Of a stretch of 8,422 nucleotides of DNA, positions 5,163 through 8,422 are shown in pieces. The DNA is from an uncultured Chloroflexota bacterium (GTDB taxonomy: Bacteria; Chloroflexota; Dehalococcoidia; SAR202; UBA11138): the NCBI GenBank assembly GCA_913046025.1, contig CAJWRP010000067.1:1-8422 (forward strand), in the 5' to 3' direction. A program made the position numbers and the translations under genes. The first letter of the stretch is position 1. Each line of letters starts with the position of its first letter. The notes under the pieces are model-generated. The model did no database searches. It saw only the letters and a program-made list of their open reading frames with translations, and was not told the origin of the DNA.

Positions 5163-6955
5163 CACTTATTATGCGTAAGCTTTTCCTACTTCCGCTGGTG
5201 GCTATCTTACTCCTGGCGGTAGCGTGCGGCGAAGGGACAGCGACGACTGAGCTTTCGGAGGCAACGACCGGTGAAGCGGCGCCTCCCGCTGCTGCTCCGT
5301 CAACTGAATCGGCAACCCCGGGATCTACTGTTGAGTCAAATCCATCTTCTGGATCGACTCAGAGTTCGGCACCGGCTTCATCGGTTCCTCTGGCACCTTC
5401 GGCGTCGTCTGCTCCGTCTACGGGAGCTGCTTCCGCCCCTAGTGTCGGGGCCCGAGGAGGCATTTTCCGCAGGCTCTGGTCGGACCCTCCAACATTGGAT
5501 CCGCACCTGACATCAGATACTACTTCGTCCGGTATCGTTGTAGAGGTCTACAGCGGGTTGATCACCATCGACACTGATATTCAACTTTCCTTGGATTTAG
5601 CTGAAAGCTTTGACATCAGTGAAGATAAGACAGTCTATACCTTCCACATAAGGCCAGATGCCAAATTCCATGACGGTAAGTCAATTACAGCCGCAGATTT
5701 CGTCTACTCCATTAACAGGGCAGCCAGCCCTCGAACTGCTTCGCCAACAGCGGACACTTATTTGGGTGACATAGTTGGCGTACGCGACGTACTGGATGGC
5801 ATTGCCGATACGGTATCTGGCGTTCAGGCCATAGATGAAAAGACGCTAAAGATAACAATAGACGCGCCCAAAGCCTACTTCCTGGCCAAGCTCACCTATC
5901 CGACAGCCTTTGTTTTAGACCAGAGTCAGGTGGAGTCGGATCCTAGCTGGCTGGATGCTCCCAACGGCAGCGGTCCCTTCAAATTGAAGGAGTATAAGAT
6001 CGGCGAACGTATAATCCTGGAGAGGTTCGACGAATTCTACTTGGAGCCGGCCAAGGTCGACGAGGTCCACATGAATCTCGCCGGTGGACAGTCCATGGCT
6101 ATGTATGAGAACGACGAGATTGATATAACCGGGGTCGGTCTGTTCGACTTGGACCGGCTTAAAGACCCTAGTCAACCTCTGAGCAAAGATCTAATGGTAT
6201 CCCCTCCTGGATTCAGTGTTAGCTATTTGGGCTTGAATCCTTCCGAGGCCCCATTCGATGACCTCAAGTTTCGGCAGGCACTTAATTACGCCATAGACAA
6301 AGAGCTTATCGCTGACCAGGTATTGGCAGGGCTACGGGTCCCCGCATACGGGATATTGCCTCCTGGATTCCCTGGTTTCAACCCAAATCTGGCGGGCCTA
6401 CGATTCGACCCAGACCTCGCCAAGCAACTTCTTGCTGAATCCTCATATGCAGACCCAGCGTCTCGACCGCGCATCGTAATTACCGTTCCAGGGACCGGCG
6501 GCAACATCGGTCTGGACTTGGAAGTGATACTTGAGATGTGGCGTCAGACATTGGTCGTGGAGGTAGAGATTCAGCAGGTTGAGTGGGCCACTTACCTTCA
6601 AGACCTGAATCGACGGAAATTTCAGGCGTTTGGCGGCTTGGCTTGGAACGCCGACTATCCAGACCCTCAGAACTTTCTAGATATTCTGTTCCATTCGGAA
6701 AGTGAGACCAATCACGGCGGCTATAGCAATTCCGAAGTGGACGCCCTACTGGAAGCGGCCCGGGTTGAGATTGACGTCAGCAAGCGGGTTAAGCTTTACA
6801 ATGACGCGGAGAAGATGATTGTTGAGGACGCGGCCTGGGTACCCCTCTGGTACACGGGCGATCGCCACCTCCTGTTGAAGCCATACGTCAAGGGCTATGC
6901 TCTTACACCAATGACTCTGCCGAAACTGAGGCACGTGTACATCGAAGGTAAATAG
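5159..6955 (+). CDS. ABC transporter family 5 solute-binding lipoprotein (peptide/opine/nickel type)
   Basis: This 598-residue extracytoplasmic binding protein probably captures peptides or similar solutes and passes them to the permeases encoded downstream. The N-terminus has positive charge (MRK), a hydrophobic core and a lipobox-like LAVAC, with lipidated C23. Residues 24-98 form a low-complexity Ser/Ala/Thr/Pro/Gly linker that would tether the domain to the membrane. The SBP_bac_5 domain runs from about residue 100 to the end. It includes DPPTLDPH near 109-116, the signature region VYTFHIRPDAKFHDG (159-173) followed by SITAADFVYSINR, and later FRQALNYAIDK. Length is slightly above the family norm (500-550) because of the linker. 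The start is GTG 5159 or ATG 5171. It is the first gene of the transporter operon and is followed by a hairpin. The specific ligand cannot be read from sequence. Confidence 0.9.
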   Translation: MTLIMRKLFLLPLVAILLLAVACGEGTATTELSEATTGEAAPPAAAPSTESATPGSTVESNPSSGSTQSSAPASSVPLAPSASSAPSTGAASAPSVGARGGIFRRLWSDPPTLDPHLTSDTTSSGIVVEVYSGLITIDTDIQLSLDLAESFDISEDKTVYTFHIRPDAKFHDGKSITAADFVYSINRAASPRTASPTADTYLGDIVGVRDVLDGIADTVSGVQAIDEKTLKITIDAPKAYFLAKLTYPTAFVLDQSQVESDPSWLDAPNGSGPFKLKEYKIGERIILERFDEFYLEPAKVDEVHMNLAGGQSMAMYENDEIDITGVGLFDLDRLKDPSQPLSKDLMVSPPGFSVSYLGLNPSEAPFDDLKFRQALNYAIDKELIADQVLAGLRVPAYGILPPGFPGFNPNLAGLRFDPDLAKQLLAESSYADPASRPRIVITVPGTGGNIGLDLEVILEMWRQTLVVEVEIQQVEWATYLQDLNRRKFQAFGGLAWNADYPDPQNFLDILFHSESETNHGGYSNSEVDALLEAARVEIDVSKRVKLYNDAEKMIVEDAAWVPLWYTGDRHLLLKPYVKGYALTPMTLPKLRHVYIEGK

Positions 6956-6963
6956 AATTCGGC

Positions 6964-6999
6964 AATGCCCTCCTCCACGAACGTTGGGGGGGGCATTTT
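6964..6999 (+). terminator. Hairpin after the binding protein gene, probable partial terminator
   Basis: AATGCCC with TCCTC (6964-6975) can pair with eight G and CATT (6986-6997), giving about 12 base pairs including two T-G wobbles and a 10-base loop. Only TTTT (6996-6999) follows. The strong stem with a short T-run fits partial termination or 3'-end protection of the binding protein mRNA, so the permeases would be made at a lower level. This is a common arrangement in binding-protein operons. Confidence 0.65.
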
Positions 7000-7062
7000 G
7001 CTACCTGCTACCTTATGAGTAGCTGATGCGTCGAATCTCCTTGAAACTGCATCTCAGATCGT

Positions 7063-7084
7063 GCAAACATAGCGTCTAGTTTGC
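7063..7084 (+). promoter_or_regulatory. Inverted repeat before the first permease
   Basis: GCAAAC and GTTTGC form a perfect 6-bp dyad with a 10-base spacer (16 bases centre to centre). This is compatible with a dimeric regulator site or a small hairpin. TTGAAA at 7041-7046 could be a -35 for an internal promoter, but the matching -10 (AAACAT at 7065-7070) is poor. The rest of the 195-base gap shows only the upstream hairpin and the permease ribosome binding site. Confidence 0.3.
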
Positions 7085-7150
7085 GCCAGGGAGGCGTACC
7101 GCGAGCCATGTCCTAGGCTGGCCGTACTCTAACCAGCATGGGGAAAGAGA

Positions 7151-8080
7151 ATGTGGACTTACATAGCGCGTAGAATGTTGTGGGTGCCTGTAATAATATT
7201 TGCAGCATCGCTAATGACCTTTTCACTAGGTCGCTTCGGGCCCGGCGACCCTGTAGAGGTGATTCTAGGCGTGCGCTACGAGCAGCGGGCGGCGGACAAT
7301 ATCCGAGCCCAGCTTGGGCTGGACAGGCCGTTCCACGTGCAATATGCCGACTACATGTGGGGCGTCGTGCGTGGAGACTTTGGCGAAAGTTACCGTCACC
7401 GCGACCACTCAGTCTCGTCGCTCCTGTTTCCCAAGTTTCTCGTCTCATTCCAGGTCAACCTGGCTGCCATGATCGTTAGCCTTGGTTTAGGGCTGCCGCT
7501 GGGATTCTGGGTGGCTCACAAGCAGGGACGGTGGATGGATCCCATGACGGTCGGCATCGCCCTATTTCTGATGTCCATTCCTATCATGGTTACTATTCCC
7601 GCGACGCTGTGGGTTCTTTGCCTCAAGTGGGGCGTTGTGCCATGTTCGGGCTGGGGGGGCCTGTTTGATCTGCGAATCATAGTTCCCGCGCTTACACTAG
7701 GCATTCCGGGGATAGCGGGTCTGGCCCGTCTAATGCGGGCCAGTACGCTGGACGTCATGGGCCAGGACTTTATAAGGACTGCCAAGTCCAAGGGCCTGTC
7801 CAGCTTCACGGTGGACACCAGGCATCTTCTGAAGAACGCGATGATTCCTATTGTAACGATTCTCTCATTCTCTCTAGCTGGCATGTTTACAACCAGCTTC
7901 ATCGTGGAGAAGATTCTAGGTATACCCGGGGTGGGACAATTTACCATAGACGCCGTGTTTAATAGGGATTATCCCATCATTATGGCCATGACGATACTAA
8001 CATCTGCTGCATTCGTTTTGGCGAACCTGGTTGCAGATATAGCCTACGCATTTATCGACCCAAGAATTCGATATCAGTGA
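7151..8080 (+). CDS. ABC transporter permease, DppB/OppB type
   Basis: This 309-residue inner-membrane permease is one half of the transmembrane channel of a dipeptide/oligopeptide/nickel-type ABC importer. Six membrane segments fit roughly residues 9-25, 102-123, 133-157, 173-195, 231-255 and 277-303. The N-terminal region has the family-typical RFGPGDP (28-34) and the QLGLDRP stretch (54-60). The EAA-type cytoplasmic loop that contacts the ATPase lies at about 205-236 (QDFIRTAKSKGL, then KNAMIPIVT), and the C-terminus ends FIDPRIRY as in DppB homologues. Length is typical. ATG 7151 has GGGGA 6 bases upstream; the ATG at 7138 is in another frame. It lies 195 bases after the binding protein and 61 bases before the second permease, in one operon. 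Substrate depends on the binding protein and is not determinable here. Confidence 0.92.
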   Translation: MWTYIARRMLWVPVIIFAASLMTFSLGRFGPGDPVEVILGVRYEQRAADNIRAQLGLDRPFHVQYADYMWGVVRGDFGESYRHRDHSVSSLLFPKFLVSFQVNLAAMIVSLGLGLPLGFWVAHKQGRWMDPMTVGIALFLMSIPIMVTIPATLWVLCLKWGVVPCSGWGGLFDLRIIVPALTLGIPGIAGLARLMRASTLDVMGQDFIRTAKSKGLSSFTVDTRHLLKNAMIPIVTILSFSLAGMFTTSFIVEKILGIPGVGQFTIDAVFNRDYPIIMAMTILTSAAFVLANLVADIAYAFIDPRIRYQ

Positions 8081-8141
8081 ATAACAGGCTCGCTAACATT
8101 TGCATGATTTGTAACGAAACTGTTGTGTGGGGAGATTACTA

Positions 8142-8422
8142 ATGGCCGTAGCTGAGGTTATCGAACAGCTGGAAGCCAATGACAAGCGAAAAGGGCACCT
8201 ATCGAGGGCGTTTTCCAGGCTCATTCGAAAGAAGCTCGCTGTTGTATCCATGGCTGTTCTGATAGTTGTGTACTCTGCGGGTATATTCGCGCCCTTCGTG
8301 GCCCCTTACGACTATACGGCGCAGGACTACACGTCCATCCGCAAAGGGCCCAGCCTGGAGCACCTGGCAGGAACCGACTTCGCGGGTAGGGATGTTCTTA
8401 CAAGGGTCATTTGGGGTGTCCA
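8142..8422 (+). CDS. ABC transporter permease, DppC/OppC type, C-terminus off window
   Basis: The first 93 codons of the partner permease are present; about 200 more are expected beyond the edge. The N-terminal cytoplasmic tail (residues 1-30, charged) leads into one membrane segment at about 32-51 (LAVVSMAVLIVVYSAGIFAP). The hallmark motif of the family, LAGTDFAGRDVLTRVIWG (75-92), follows and corresponds to the usual GTDxxGRDVxSR pattern. ATG 8142 is preceded by GGGGAG with a 7-base spacer. It sits 61 bases after the DppB-type gene in the same direction, and the two would form the heterodimeric channel. The ATPase genes of such operons normally follow and are not in view. Confidence 0.92.
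   Translation, partial: MAVAEVIEQLEANDKRKGHLSRAFSRLIRKKLAVVSMAVLIVVYSAGIFAPFVAPYDYTAQDYTSIRKGPSLEHLAGTDFAGRDVLTRVIWGV

Noticed and set aside
5271..5510. 79-codon Arg/Leu-rich plus-strand ORF
   Set aside because: It is an out-of-frame reading of the low-complexity linker of the binding protein.
7516..7947. 143-codon minus-strand ORF
   Set aside because: It is antisense to the DppB-type permease, whose membrane segments and EAA loop are clear on the plus strand.
1..8422. CRISPR array, insertion sequence, tRNA, toxin-antitoxin or defence system
   Set aside because: No regularly spaced repeats, transposase motifs, terminal inverted repeats, tRNA cloverleaf signals or defence-type domains were seen on either strand.

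Overview
The window (about 8.4 kb, moderate GC) reads as ordinary bacterial chromosome. It has a leftward block of three metabolic genes, then a divergent rightward half with the translation gene prfB and the start of a peptide-type ABC transporter operon. Two features fit an environmental bacterium of the Chloroflexota (SAR202/Dehalococcoidia-like) type. One is the long Ser/Ala/Thr/Pro linker behind the lipobox of the solute-binding protein. The other is the pairing of a D-aminoacylase-family amidohydrolase with a four-carbon acid sugar kinase. This placement is a low-confidence inference; no rRNA or other marker is present, and a placement by prfB would be better.

Left block, minus strand, transcribed right to left: a HAD class IIA hydrolase (3630 to 2704), an N-acyl-D-amino-acid deacylase-family amidohydrolase (2618 to 1047), and a four-carbon acid sugar kinase (950 to beyond base 1, C-terminus off the window). 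Gaps of 85 and 96 bases and the common direction suggest one transcription unit. The kinase begins at TTG, so an ATG-based search misses it, but its reading frame is open to the window edge and carries clear family motifs.

Middle: a 246-base divergent gap holds a perfect extended -10 element on the plus strand and a leader of about 170 bases with two overlapping inverted repeats. prfB (peptide chain release factor 2) follows as two reading frames joined by the classical programmed +1 frameshift at CTT TGA C, giving 366 residues.

Right block, plus strand: a family 5 solute-binding lipoprotein, a strong hairpin in the following gap, a DppB-type permease, and the first 93 codons of a DppC-type permease. 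The ATPases would be expected beyond the right edge. The hairpin between the binding protein and the permease probably lowers expression of the membrane genes relative to the binding protein.

Taken together, the transporter could import peptides or acylated D-amino acids that the amidohydrolase then deacylates, but only proximity supports this link. I found no evidence of a new multi-gene system, mobile element, CRISPR array or RNA gene. The most notable points are active-site substitutions in the HAD hydrolase (DxD changed to DSY) and the amidohydrolase (metal-bridging Cys position occupied by Asp), the retained prfB frameshift with a divergent internal Shine-Dalgarno, and the putative regulatory hairpins.
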